A stretch of 64,000 nucleotides of DNA from Anseranas semipalmata (Eukaryota; Chordata; Aves; Anseriformes; Anseranatidae), in NCBI GenBank assembly GCA_013399115.1, contig VXAA01006074.1, positions 345,948 through 409,947 of the forward strand. The letters are read 5' to 3'. The translations under genes were made by a program, and so were the position numbers. The notes beneath the pieces were generated by a model that saw only the letters and a list, made by a program, of their open reading frames with translations, had not been told where the DNA came from and did not search any database. Of the stretch, positions 23,019 to 36,012 are shown one piece after another. Every line of letters starts with the position of its first letter. Position 1 is the first letter of the stretch.

Positions 23019-25630
23019 AGTCTCAGCTCTGCATGTGAAGTACTGATGTTTTCAATTCTGAACTGATTGACCAACCTCCAACAACAACAGACAGATTCTT
23101 ACTGTCCTCAAGAGATGTTGGGTAATGTGACAGGAATCCAAAAACAGAGAGAAAAATTAGCTTCCTGTTTCAAAGGTACTAACCAGTCAGACTGCAAAAG
23201 ACTGCAAAAAAAAAAAAANAATTTTGAAAATAAAGAACTACTTATAATCAGGATTACAGAAGGTCTGTATCTTTCTACAGCATCAAATATTAACCAGTGT
23301 CAAAGCCAGATCAGCCATCCAATCTAATGTAGTGAATTACACAGATTGATAGTTTGATTTTAATATGACAGTTCCCGTAAACTAGTTATTCCTCATATGA
23401 AGCATTTAATTAAGAGCCAAAGAGCTCTAAGTCACAAACTATCTCTGTAATTCATCTCACTGTGTCTGGATTTTTGAAGCCGGCTTTGTTCCAAAGCGCC
23501 AATTTCCCAGTCAGTTTAGTCAGTTCCTATTTTAGTGATGTAAAACTTTCCTTTACCAATGATGATTATGGACTGTATGATCAGTGGGGGCTATAAGGTT
23601 CCAAGGCTTTTAAACATCATTCCCATATTATTACAACATATTCTAAAAGTAGAGTTTTAAAAACACAATAAAGTCCCAATAACTCTGCCTGTGTCTTAGC
23701 AGTCCACTAAATGGAGGTCCCTCAGATTAAAGGAATTTTTACTTGGCCCCCAGTGTTACAGCTAGAAGAAGGAGAGAGACCAAAAGATGATCTAACAGAC
23801 CAGGAGAGGACTGATCTCTTCAGGTTAGCGTAGCTCTTGTAAATTGAACTGATCCCTGCTTATCTAGATTGCATTGGAGACCTCTAACACAGCCCAAAAA
23901 TTAGAGATCAGCTCAAGACACTACATTGTTTCTTCACCTCCACCATATCCTGTGCCTGATGAGCTCCAGTCTGCTCTTCCTGGAGCCACCTCACAGAAAC
24001 CCATGCTGTAGTAACAGGTCTCTACAATGAACAGATTCGGGTCCTAATACTCCTCAGTTTAAAGATCCCATATGATCCTGCAAATCTCTGAAAGGTATTA
24101 TTCACCAGTAAGTACCATGTAAGCTGCTCTGAAAGATTATTTTCCCTGTAGACTATATAATGGCTTCAAAGGAAAGTGTTGAAGCAAATAAAATTAGTAT
24201 GTGAAAAGCTAATTCTTGACCTAATAACTAAATAAAAATTCCCATTTGAGTCTAGCATTTAATTATCACATACCAGATGTGCGTTTATGTTGTGCAGGCC
24301 CATGTAGTCAAGTCAGCAGTCATACAGTCACTTCCAGTGAACCAAGTTTAATAAACTAATGCCAAAAACGTCTTAGACTTGGACATTGAATTTCTCTGGT
24401 TTTAGCAAGTCACTTTGTGTTTCCAATCATTTTCCCCAACTGTACTTTACAGCTGTTGCCAATAAACTTCTTAACCAATTATCCATCTCTATCTTATACA
24501 CTAGATAGTCAGAAAAACAATTAGCACTGTTGTTACTGGGACTTATTCAAGGCACAAGCGAAACAGGTAGATGTCTATCGCAGCTGCTGCTTGGACAACA
24601 AAACAAGCAGGTCATCTTCCCTTTTTTGTCCATGCCAGAGACAAGCTTAGTTGTGCTACTGCTGCCAGGCGAAAGAGTGGGTATGGTGGTGGCAACTCCA
24701 GGTAGGTGGAGGACAGACCTCTCCCAAAGGCACCGATCACTCACCTGTTGTTGCTGGTCACTGTGGCATCCCAAAGAAAGCTCTACAGACTTGTCCCCCA
24801 GCTCCTCTCACCCTCATTTGGGGCTGCAGCAGTTCAGCCCCATCTGTTTGGGCAGAAAAGTTCAATATTGCCTATGCTGCTGGGAAAATTGGGTTTATGT
24901 CCAAATATTAGAGAGTAAGGGTATTCATGTCAATTAATGAGTAATGTTTGGAATAAATGTATGATTTAGTTAATTAATGGTGCTTCTAGATTAATTACAA
25001 TCCTCTCTTTGATTATCCATCCCCTTCAGCTGTACAATCTGCAGTTTTGACATTTTTCTGCCTTGCTTCCAAATGCCAAGATTGTTCAGAATGCCCACTT
25101 TCCCATGAGTTCTCACCTCTTTCAGAACACCTTTTAAAATGTCAGAGAGTTACTACCCAAAGCCTTTTTATATCGTCTTGATTCCTTTCTTTCTTTCTTT
25201 CTTTCTTTTTTTTTTTTTTTTTTGAAATTTCTATTCCAGATATCTATTTCACCATGAAGCATATCTTGATTCTGCACACTGCTGCTGGGATAGTATACCT
25301 GCCTCCAGGAAACTAACAGGGAATAGTTCACAATGCTTTTCTAACTTCTTTCAGACTTATGACCCTCACAAACAGAAAGAAGGAGAAACTAAGGAGGAAG
25401 TTCAAAAGCGTAGGTATTAGTTTTGTTTCTCAAAAAAGGGAACCAGATGTGGTAGGATGAACATCTTGGTGGCAGAGTCAACAACCAGGAAATGCTAATT
25501 ACACCATGATGCTCTACTCCACATGCATGCACATCCATTTTACCAGTTCCTTGGTGACAGCCACCAGACCAAGCAGCAGGCTCTGCCTCTCAGCTATGTC
25601 ATCTGTGTCAAGAACCTTTGGTGATCCGAC
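23019..25630. other. Intergenic, nothing coding
   Basis: Includes a poly-A run with an N at 23,219 and a (TTTC)n/poly-T tract at 25,183-25,223. A 135-codon frame at 24,530-24,937 overlaps open frames in other phases and shows no domain or splice signals. I do not call it a gene. Confidence 0.5.
25183..25223. repeat. (TTTC)n microsatellite followed by poly-T
   Basis: About five TTTC units running into about 19 T's. Confidence 0.9.
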
Positions 25631-25750
25631 ACAGAATCACAGAATGGTTCAGGTTGGAAGGAAACTCTGGAGGTCATCTGGTCCAAGCCCCAACTCAGGC
25701 AGCATCATCTAGAGCCCATTGCTCAGACAGCTTTTGAATATCTGCAAGGA
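25631..25750 (-). mobile_element. CR1 LINE 3' fragment
   Basis: CACAGAATCACAGAATGGTT, then TCAGGTTGGAAGGAAACTCT and GGAGGTCATCTGGTCCAAGC, is antisense CR1 3' UTR with its terminus at the left. Only about 120 bases are recognisable. Confidence 0.88.
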
Positions 25751-27134
25751 AACACCAGCAGCTCTTCATCCCTTCCTGAAAGTGAAAGGCTCCAAGGAAG
25801 GGTTTGATAAACACTGTTTAGAAGGGTGGTGTCCAATCTGCTTTAGGCAGTAGATGAGGATCATCCTCATAAAGATTTAATTGTCTCTGCAAGATGAGAC
25901 AGTAGTCTCCTGTGGTTTGATGGTGATGCCAGTGCTAATGAGTAGGGTAGGGTGGATCCTCACCAAACAATCAGGTTGGTCTGAGCTATGAAAGGAAGCA
26001 AATACTTTATAGGACAGGAACCATGAACACGTGCTGTTACAAATTATGTAGATTTAGTTTTCCATACTGGTCCTCTTTAAAAGACTGCATCCGAATAAGC
26101 TGTGCAAATACTGTTCTTAAGCTGTTTCAGCTCAGAGGATTTCTACTTTGCACAGTATTACAGGTAATATTTACCGCTACTCCCTTTCTTCTTCTTTCAT
26201 TAAAGTAACATAAATGATGTTTTCATTCTTTTAAACGATTGGAACTAGAAATGAAAGATGAGGTTCAAATGTGGGGATCTAGGGATTTTGATGCTCTAGA
26301 TAATCTTCTGCATTGTTTAACAACATGAGTCAGTTTATTTCAAGAGATTTTCTACACTGCCAGATATGTTGGCAGTATTAGGGACTGCACATTTCTGCGG
26401 TTTCTTCTACCTGAGTCAAAATGCACTTCAAACTACTTCAGCCTTTACTTGCAGGCTACCAATTGCTTTCATGAATCTTTCTGAATCTCCCTGCTGAGTG
26501 CACAGGGACTCTCCCACTTTGGTTTCCATACATTGCTTTGTGATCAGATTTTTCTGAACAAGCAAGCATTTGATGTGAGCTTTGAAAATTCCTAAATGGG
26601 ATTTCACAGGGAAGGATGGCACGTTCAGCTGCCTTCTCAAGCACAATGTGCCCAACTTTCTGAAATATTAATTGCGCTATTTTTCAGAGTATCCTCTAGT
26701 GAACTTTATTCTTTTCCTTTTAAAAATAGAATTGAGAATTTCTCCTCAATACTGAAGAATCTGAGCTCTGTGTAAGTATACTGTTAAGAGTTTATTTACT
26801 TACATTATTTTTACAACATTTATTTGATAAGAAAAATATATTACCCCTGTAAACATACGAGGCACTTAAGGTTAAAGAAATATGGAAATACAAATCAAGT
26901 ATGGATAAAACAATGAGAAAAAAATTAATAGGGCTGAACCCTGTTAACAGAATGACACTACAGGGTTATTAATGGTTCTTTTGCAAATTGTTTCTGAGAT
27001 CAGGGTCATTAACTTGTCTGACATTTACGGATTTTTTTTTTCCATTAAGAGAACTGGCATCTCCTGTAGTTGTAAGGCCCACATTAATGGTCCCTACAGA
27101 ACTCCTTTTCCAGGGAGTCTGGAGAAGCCTATGG

Positions 27135-27172
27135 AAAACAAAACAAAACAAAACAAAACAAAACAAAAAAAA
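27135..27172. repeat. (AAAAC)n microsatellite
   Basis: About six tandem AAAAC units followed by A's. Confidence 0.9.
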
Positions 27173-28821
27173 CACCACCACCAACAAAAAACAATTTTAA
27201 TCAGTTGTAGCTGTTTTGCTGTCCTCTTTTTGCTTATGGAAACTGAAGCACAGAGACGACATGGCTTCCCAACAGCAGGCAGGAGGCAGTCCAAGAAAGG
27301 AGAAATGTCCCTGAGCTAGCTTGCTGAGTGCCCCAGCCATGAGCTCGGGCTTCCTTTAAGACCCTTATGTAGGTAGTTAAGCGGCAGTAATGCAAACACC
27401 AATGATTTATTCATGATAATGTATTTCGTTTATCTTTCAGGTGGAAGGGGAAAAAAAGTAATAATAATAATAAAAAAAAGTCAGATCTGGAAAAGAAGGA
27501 ATTTGAGAAAGCTTCATTTGACCTTCTACATCACTGGAAAAGGCAGATGTGACCCTGGGAGCTCAGAGACCCTTTGGAACTTTGCTGTTCTAAGCAGGCC
27601 CTTACAAAACTTTTATGGACAAGCAGCCACAGAAACTTTCTTTTAAATGGAAATAATTTCTTCAGCCTCTGTTATCAACAGTAGAGCATCCTTTCTTGCC
27701 AGTCTGTATGTTTTATTAGGATATAGCTTGTGTTAAATTGCCCCCTAGAGGAGACAATACAGATGCAGCAGAACGACTAAATTGAAGCATATAGTAACAA
27801 TCTTTAGAAAAAGCAGCAATACCAATGCAACAGTGCCATGCTGTTCTTTCAATAAATCAGGAAGGAAATCTCTTTGTCCAATAATGCTTTGCCCCGTTTT
27901 GCTTCAAGGGTATAAAAATCATGCATAGTAAAATAAAATTATGTTGTAGTTTCAAGATTAGGAGGCAAATCTTCATTGGTCAGAGGTAGAGGTCTGCTTT
28001 TCAGACAGAGTTGCAGTCTTCACTTGTAATTAGCTTTAACAAGAACAGGATGTTTTTTTTTTTTTATCAGAAATGGATTGCTGTTGATCAAATTCAACTC
28101 TTTCTGCTGTTTCACATCCATTCAGTTCTGAGATAGCACTTTAGAGCTTTAACGTGTCCTCTTACCATACTTAATTGATAGGCAGCTTTTGCAAAAAGAA
28201 TGCCCTAGAAAACAAAACTCATTAGCTGTGGCAGCCCTTTGTTCTTGCAATAGCAATTTGATCAGATTTTTTTAATTCTCTGTTTAATGAAAAGTTGTTT
28301 TTAAATCTGAAATAATGGCTATGTCCCTTACATGAACCTTTTCACTACTACTGAGTCTGCCTACCAATGTCAAAAAGAAACTAATAGTGTTATGCATCTT
28401 AGGGTGAAACTTGTGCTATCCGTTGTGATAAGGGCCATCTGCTTCCATTAAAACTGAGAAATAGCAGATCAAAGGCTGCTATTGTATCATTGTAGACTTC
28501 TGTAACAACACCCCCACTCTGAAAAAAAAAAAAGAAAAGAAAAGAAAAAAAGTAAAAAACAACATTTGTGCTGATTTAACTATTGAGAATGTTGTTTGTG
28601 TAGCTCTAGTTGAGTGGAAATGCAATACTTAAGAGGAAAATTTGGGTGAATGGAGGTAGAAGAAATAAAAGATTCATTCATAAACAGCCAAGCATCTGGG
28701 GGAAAAATTATCCCTGCTTATTGCTATGATTTTACATCAGAGATGAATTTGGTTCCTTTTTTGGGAAACCACAAAGATGTATATTGTCACACAAGCTAAA
28801 ATGATGCATTAGTCATATCTT

Positions 28822-28933
28822 CTTATATGAGGTTATTCTTATATGAGGTTATTATGAGGTTACCTGTCATTCCTTTAATGCAGTATTTTGAAAAAGAGAG
28901 AGAGAGACAGAGAGACAGAGACAGAGAGAGGCA
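28822..28933. repeat. Short tandem duplication and GA-rich tract
   Basis: The 16-base word CTTATATGAGGTTATT occurs twice in direct tandem (28,822-28,837 and 28,838-28,853), followed by a partial third copy ATGAGGTTA. A GAGA/GACA simple repeat follows at 28,891-28,933. Confidence 0.85.
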
Positions 28934-29444
28934 GAAATAATTCTAGTTGCTACAACTGTCAACATGGGCAAACCATAGCTGTTTTAGCAAAATGATAGCA
29001 GCAACACTATTGCAGATGCAAACATCAGACAGAAAAATGAGAGGAGGCTGGGCAACCTAAGGTCTCTGATATGATGTAGCAACATAAGAAATTAACTGGT
29101 TAACTTTGCTACCTTCCCCAGGCTTCTGCCCTGCCCCTCTGATGGATTTTACTTCCCCCAAGGCATGGGAATATGACACACTCTTAACCAGTTCCCAAAT
29201 TGCTATAAATTTCCATATTCACATAAGGTGATTCCTCTTTCTATATACCTTAACATAATGGGCTGAAAGCAATGGTATTCCAGGAAAAATATGATGAATG
29301 GCCTCTGGATGTCTTTTTGTACAAGGGAGGAAAATCAGCTGGAAAGACACTGGTATCAATTTTATAAGTTTCTTCTGTGTTGAACTTTAAGAATGGAAGT
29401 TCCAAAGCTAATCACAGTATTTATTTCAGTGTGCACATATCAGA

Positions 29445-29650
29445 TAGCTCCCTCAGTACTCATGAGTACCTCCCACCAGGGCCCATGGATTTATGCATGT
29501 CCAGTTTGCTTAAGTATTTTCCAACCTGATCTTCTTCCAACGAAGATAAGTCATCCTTGCTCCAGCCTTCCCCCTGATATCTGGGGCCTGGGATTATTTG
29601 CAACTAAGTTCTACTGTCACTGTGTCTGGGAACAAAGACCTGTTCTAACT
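29445..29650 (-). mobile_element. CR1 LINE internal ORF2 fragment
   Basis: The + strand text CATGGATTTATGCATGTCCA, then GTTTGCTTAAGTATTTTCCA and CCTGATCTTCTTCCAAC, parallels 4010-4070 (CATGGAGTTACCTATGTCCA, then GTTTGTGTAAATGTTCCC and TTGATCCTCCTCCCAC). Both are antisense copies of the segment of CR1 ORF2 between linker and reverse transcriptase. Old and frame-broken. Confidence 0.75.
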
Positions 29651-32600
29651 GCACCACCACCACCCTGCCGAGTCCATCTATGGTAGGAGAGGAATATGTC
29701 ATTTTGAAACTTATAACAATAATTCTAACTCCAGAGCCCACAGTCTATTCTGAAAGAAACTTATTTTTGTAATTACTTCAGTCCTGAGACCCATGATAAC
29801 AAAGGGCAGTAGACGTCCTTCAGAAGTATACCCGAATATTTATAAATGCTTGAGAGAACATGAACAATACAGATAGAGCAATATAACAAAGAACGTCATC
29901 TCATAAATCTGGTGCAGAAAACACATTGTCATCAATCTTATGGTGCATGAGAACTGCATAATAATTTGATGGCTGCATTTCTGGAATTGTATATAGTATC
30001 TCTCTGCTGCCTCTACACATTACTGTTCGGGACAATGCATTATCATGGGGATGAGAAAAACGAGTTAAGGAATACAGTTTACAAAGCATTAAAATAGAAC
30101 CATAAAATCAAATCAATGTGAGCTACTGCAGAAAATGCATAATAGGAATGCCATCCGTTTAGACTTATCTGCGACTTTGTTGTAAAGTTATCTCAGGTTT
30201 CCACACAGACTAATTTGAGCAAGAACATCATATTGCAAAGATAGAGTTGAGCTTTATTTGACACATTTTATCCAACCATCTCCTTTTAGGAACACATTTG
30301 ACTAGAGGAGCACTAGAAGAGAAACTTGGCTTGTTGCTTGCAAGAAATACAGATCTCTGCAACAACAAGGCACAACAAAAATATATCTGTCAAAAGAAAA
30401 TGACCTACCCAAATTAACTACATGACCGCTTTTTCCTGACACCCATTTGAGGAGAATACTACTACAATGAGGAGATGTCCTTAGAGCAACATGAAATGCA
30501 AGCATATGAGAAATCAAGATCTGAGATTTGTTGTATGTATCAGTCCTCATCTGGATGATGGTCGGATCCAGTGCTAAGTCAGCACAGGCTGTGTTCATCA
30601 ACAACACGAGAGACTGTGTCTTGAAAGGGACGGCACACTTGTCACTGCAGAACAGCGGGTCTGCTGTAAATCATGCAGGCTAACAAAGCAGCCAGCAGCT
30701 GTACCTCGTGGGTGCTGGGCATTTGCTGTAGAGCAAATCTCTTTTGATGTCAGAGATAAGCCACATTCCATCACCTTTCCATGAAGGAAATCAGAAAGAA
30801 CAATAACAGGTGATATTCATTTGCAGAAACACATCTGAAGCAGATGCTGAAGGACTGATAACAGAAGACATTTGCAGTACATTTCATAAACAATCTATAG
30901 AACTGCATAAGAAATCAACACATCACGGCTTGTAAACCTATGCATACACTTAACTTACACAGAATAATGGTGAGTTACTAAATGCATTCTCATCAACTTA
31001 CATCCACTGCATTCTCCCAGTAGCAAGCACACAAGTACTATGCTATATGCTACTGTGCTATGCTAGTGCTACCAGCTGGTATATCCATCTCATTACATAT
31101 TTTCACAGTAAAGTGTGAAATGACTTTGAAACTTTGAGATTTTTCCTCTAAGTCTGCATCACCTGACAGTCCCAGGTACAGCTGAGTCCCCTCCTCACAG
31201 AGGTCCCTTCCCGTGCCTGACAGGCAGCCCATGGAGGTGAGGTGGGCTGTGCAGTTGCCCTCACATTTCCAGGGCAGCTCTGCACTGATGATGCCTGGAG
31301 CACTATGAGCCCTCAGACACACGTTTTGCAGCAAGAACAGACTATTTCTTTGTTCTCTCTGTTGCCCCTATCCCCGTTTTGTCCAGCTCCAGGTTTGCAT
31401 TTCTTTATCTGACCATCAGGGAGCTGTTGACAGCCATGTGGGCTCCAGTGCCCCATCTCTTACCATCCCATGCCTGTCCTCCTCTGTGCTGCATCCTGTT
31501 TTCCATGTCTCAAGGCCTCTGCTATTTTTTCCAGGGCTATATTTCTCTGCACTATGTCATTGTGTTAGAGCCACAAATATTTCATTCTAGACAGAATAAC
31601 TGCTTGTTGCACTACCTATAAAGAACTATGGTTGTACCACACAAAGACACACAAGAGCAAATTAAACACAGACACATGGTCAATTAGAGAAACTGCTGTC
31701 ACAACTAAACCAAGCAAAACAAAACTACTGGCACATCAAGAAAAGCTTGGACAGAGCAAGCCTGACAAACCACAGCCCTGCTGCCTTGCAAATTCAGTAC
31801 AAAGCTTATGGTCTGTGTTGGGAAAGGCAATCCTGTAAAACAAGGGTTGGGCTCTGATTCCTAGATCTGTATGTCCCAAATCCTGTTTTTCTCTCTGTCT
31901 TCTGAAAAAAAAAAAAAAAAAAAAAGGTAAAACGAAAAGTCTTCCTTCCCTAGCCAAGCAGATCAAGCCACCAGCATTTAACTTCATTTCTGGGAGTGAC
32001 TCATTCTGACCCGTGTCTGCTGATATCTCACCCAGTTCATCCCACAATTTACCAAGTGACGGGATGGTCATGATGGGCTCACCATCCACCTGTATCCACA
32101 CAGAGGCTTTTAGGACAAGCCAGTGTGCCTCCACATGGACTCAGCTCCCGAGAGGTAGCATAAAAGGAGAGGATCAGCTTCTCATTCACTGTTAATCACA
32201 CAGCTTCGCTGTGATTGATGATGACTGAATTTATGACATGTGAGAACTGTTAAAAATCCTTTTGTTCCTGTACAGCTGGAATTTCAACTTGCAATTCAAC
32301 CTTTAAAATCTCATTACTATTGAAATTTACAACCAGATATGAAGGGCGGTTTTTTTTCTGGTCAAAATGCAAATCTATCTGTTGGGTTTCTTGGTTTGCT
32401 TGTATCAAAAGCACCACATGTAGACACTGAATGTACAGGTATCACATCCATTCATATCAGAAGTCAGTATCACAAAGAGATCATCAAAGGCACAGTATTA
32501 GGGCCATCGCAACCATATCTGGCTAAGCAACGCAAGCACTTTCATTATTTTTGTTCCTGAAGTGCTGCTGTTAGGGCAACCAGGGCTAATGTTGGTATGT

Positions 32601-35600
32601 TGGGGTCACTGATGACTGAGCAGCAAGCCCCAAAATTTGGCTGCCGTTCCCAGCACATCCTTTTGCCTGCACAGGAGATAACCCTAGAGGGAACTTTCTG
32701 CTGCCAGGGGTGTCCCATCTCTCACCATCCCACGGCGCTGGGGACTGATCTCTCTGCACGTGTAGCAGACCCGCTGGCCATCTTGAAACCTTGGCCTGAG
32801 AAAGGACTAGGAACAACATGTTGCAAGGAAGTCAATAAAGACAGGTTGATAGTCCTGCTGGCCGGGTTTGAAATGTAACTGAATTAATTGAGTTGATGGG
32901 AGAATTTTTTTTGCAAATGTTTTATTTTTCTGTCAGGCAAAAATGCTTAACCTTTCCAAGGATATTTTAAGACTGTAATAATAATATCTATTAAAAAAAG
33001 CAATAAACTGTAATGCATTGTAATGCATTTTAATTGTTCAGTAAGCTCAATAAGTACTGCATTTAAAGTGCCTGGCATTAGAAACATAAGAAGGGACAAC
33101 ATCAGTGTGGTAAAATCCCTTGGGCACTAAAAATTATATTATCTATGTTATGGATCTATCGAAGTTTACCGTCTGAGTAACAATTGATTAAAGATTGTAG
33201 CTATAATTATTTACATCCAAAATTTTAATATTTGCTATTTCTGATGATTACAGAGAATGACACAAGTCCTGTTGCAGGCTCTTTGAAAGTGGAATATCCC
33301 ATTAAGTTCTAGGAAATACTTTAATGATGAAACACAAATATAATTAAAAAAAAGAGTTGCTTAATCTGGAGTAACTGCTAAAATTCTTTGTACTGCTCCG
33401 GGTGCTTGGAGAGCTGAAATTGTCTATAATCCCCACCAACAAATCCTAGCGTTGTCTATGGGGAGATCTCAGGCAGTAGTTTCACCCTGCACTGCCTTCC
33501 TCTCAGCCCTGGCACGGTACGGAGAGACAGAGAGGAGCTGCCTGGGCATAGGGAATGCCAGCAACCAGCTGAAGGTCTTTGTGAAGCTAAAATGATCTGG
33601 ACATGCATTATATAGCAAATACTCACACAGCAAACATACATAATGTAGACTTACTTACCTAGATACACATGCACACATGTATAAAAAGATATATATTATG
33701 CAGTATATAAACATACGACATACACAATACATTGTATATAAAGTATTCATTATATTATGCCGATCACTGCAATGAGATCTCTGCATCCTGACCTCAATAT
33801 AAAAATTCTTCAGCTTTCTTTGAGTGTCTACAACACTGCACCACTTTTTATCCTGTGAAGATCTTTTCTTGCGCGAGACTGAGAATACTAAATCAGATGC
33901 CAAAACTTACAAACCTTTATTATACATTGCCCTCAAATCAATGTCACTCCCTTTCTCTACCAACCATTAAATTTGTTTTTCTTTCAGACTCCTTTTTATT
34001 CCAAGAACAATGTTGTCTACCAAGGCAATCTCTGCAGGGTTCCATGGAAATGCTCAAAGCACTTCATAAAACCAAGAGCTACGTCTCTTCTCTTGGCTTC
34101 ACTGTCTGACTTTGTAGCTTTACATGCAAAAACTGACCAGTCACCTAGCATGGTGAGCCATTAATATAATATTAATTAATATGCAACTTAATGCATATCT
34201 TGTTTCTTTGAATTACAACATTATACATAGTCTTATTAAGACAGATGTGCATGAATGCTGTACATCTATGTCAACGGTTCTAGATTTTTTACTTTCACAA
34301 AATTTTAGCTAACAGCTATATTTTAAAGTACTTTTGTCCAAAATCTCAGACATGTCTTGATGTCCAAATCTATTAGTTTTCTTGAAGACAGATTTTAAAA
34401 GCACTGAAATCTGCTTCAGTGAGGATCCGGATAGAATAAATGGCTAAGATGTTTGAAGACCATCTCATTGCACAGTCCAGTTTTTCAAGAGAAAATTCTG
34501 CTCAGATGCATTTTTGGTTTGCTTCATCAGGAATTTCTGGAACTCAGGAACTTTTCAGATACTTTGCTGCCAATCATCTGTGCAGATATCTTGAGTACTA
34601 CCTTGTATTTTTCAGCTTTTGCTCACGCAAATTATTCTGTTGCCTCCATTTGGGTATTTCCCAATAATGCAAATTTCAGTTAAAGGTCTACTAAAGTCAT
34701 TTGAAGGACTTGTGGTGTCATTAGTTGCTGAAGTTAATATATTTGTAAACCAGAACATTTTTATGTCTTTTCTTTCTGTCCCACTCCCATACTACAAAAA
34801 TCACATGAGTCAAATTTTCATTCCATTAATGAGCATTATTGCTCCAGGTTTTGTTTGCACCCATTGCTTCATAATCTTCCATTCAACTCTTCTTGCTGAT
34901 TCTCCTCCTTGAATTGTTCCTTGAACTTCTGTACAGACAGTTAAGTACACGAATACTCTTTGTTATTTGTACTCTGTTTCAAAACAATCCATCTTCAGTC
35001 ATTTATGCTTGCTGGATTGTTTCCATGCTATTTGAGAAAGGCTGCTGTCATTAACCACAGTCGGTTTCTCTGGGCAGGCAGCCATGGAAGAGCCTGGAAT
35101 TAAATTTGTCTCATGTTCCTGAGTGTAGATGAGATTCAGGACTATCCCTCTTAGGATCTAGTTTCAGGAACTCTTAAAGCTAGCATACACTAATGTTATG
35201 AGCAAAACATTTTGTTATTTTACTTACTCATTTGATATAGTCAAACATTTGTGATGTTCAGTATTTCACGGTTTTTCTCACTGGTGATTGCTTCCTGTAT
35301 TGTTTAAGCACATCCAAAACTGAAGTGTAACAGTAGAGAGCAGCTTAACTACTTATTGCTACAGCTTAGCTGACAAACTGAAGTTACTGACTCTAAGTTG
35401 TTGGGACCAGCTATCCCAGACAACAACAGTTTTCTATATACAACCCAAAGATACAGTTAAAAAGATTCCATACTGCATTTTTGCATGTAACACTGTTTCA
35501 CCTATTTTATTTTAATCTCATTACACCTTAAAGATGTCATGAAAGCAGAAGATGGTGTGAAAACAGTTGCATCCACAGTGGCTGTGTATTTCATCTAGTC

Positions 35601-35765
35601 ATTACAAAGATCCTTCAGCTGTGTTAGTTTGCACAATGGACCTGACACAGCAGTTTCAGGGTGACTGCATCCTCTGCTTCTGAGTTGCAGAGAGAATGTG
35701 AGATAAATTTCATTCCCATTTGAGACCTTTAGAGCACCAGAAGAAGATAAAAACACTGCTATTCC
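29651..35765. other. Intergenic, no gene supported
   Basis: AT-rich. A 94-codon minus frame at 31,050-31,334 looks mildly protein-like in composition but has no recognisable domain and no clear splice acceptor. A 21-base poly-A is at 31,905-31,925. A short hairpin lies at about 32,194-32,217. A local GC-richer stretch at about 32,590-32,830 is followed by CAATAAAGAC (about 32,834). A TA/CA-rich stretch lies at 33,600-33,760. Confidence 0.45.
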
Positions 35766-36012
35766 AAAAATTTTCTTTACTGTGAGGGTGGTCAAACACT
35801 GGAACGGGCTTCCTAGAGATGTGGTTGATGCCCCGTGCCTGTCAGTGTTCAAGAGGCATTCGGACAATGCCCTCATTAATGTGCTGCAACTTTTGGTTAG
35901 CCCTGAAGTGGTCAGGCAGTTGGACTTGATGGTCCCTACCCACTGAACTATTCTGTTCTGTTCTGTTCTGTTCTGTTCTATTCTATTCTATTCTACTCTA
36001 TTGTATTCTATG
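35766..36012 (+). mobile_element. CR1 LINE 3' end with expanded pentamer tail
   Basis: Sense CR1 3' UTR: GTGAGGGTGGTCAAACACTG, GAACGGGCTTCCTAGAGATG, GTTGGACTTGATGGTCCCTA. The usual octamer tail is replaced by TTCTG repeats grading into TTCTA repeats (about 35,950-36,012), so the 3' tail has become a pentanucleotide microsatellite. Confidence 0.9.
35950..36012. repeat. (TTCTG)n/(TTCTA)n microsatellite
   Basis: Five TTCTG units followed by several TTCTA units and variants, growing out of the 3' tail of the adjacent CR1. Confidence 0.9.

Larger units (their letters stand above)
25751..29444. other. Intergenic; several simple repeats
   Basis: No gene was recognised. Holds (AAAAC)n at 27,135-27,172, (AAT)n plus poly-A at 27,451-27,480, an A-rich tract at 28,522-28,559, a three-part tandem duplication at 28,822-28,862 and a GA-rich tract at 28,891-28,933. 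Confidence 0.5.

Noticed and set aside
24530..24937. 135-codon + frame
   Set aside because: Three overlapping frames in the same stretch and no domain; likely GC-driven.
31050..31334. 94-codon minus frame with protein-like composition
   Set aside because: No domain, no clear acceptor upstream on the minus strand and no partner exons. It remains unassigned rather than called a gene.
32194..32230. Hairpin followed by GATGATGACTGA, superficially snoRNA-like
   Set aside because: The C-like and D-like words are adjacent, leaving no room for a guide, and there is no host exon context.
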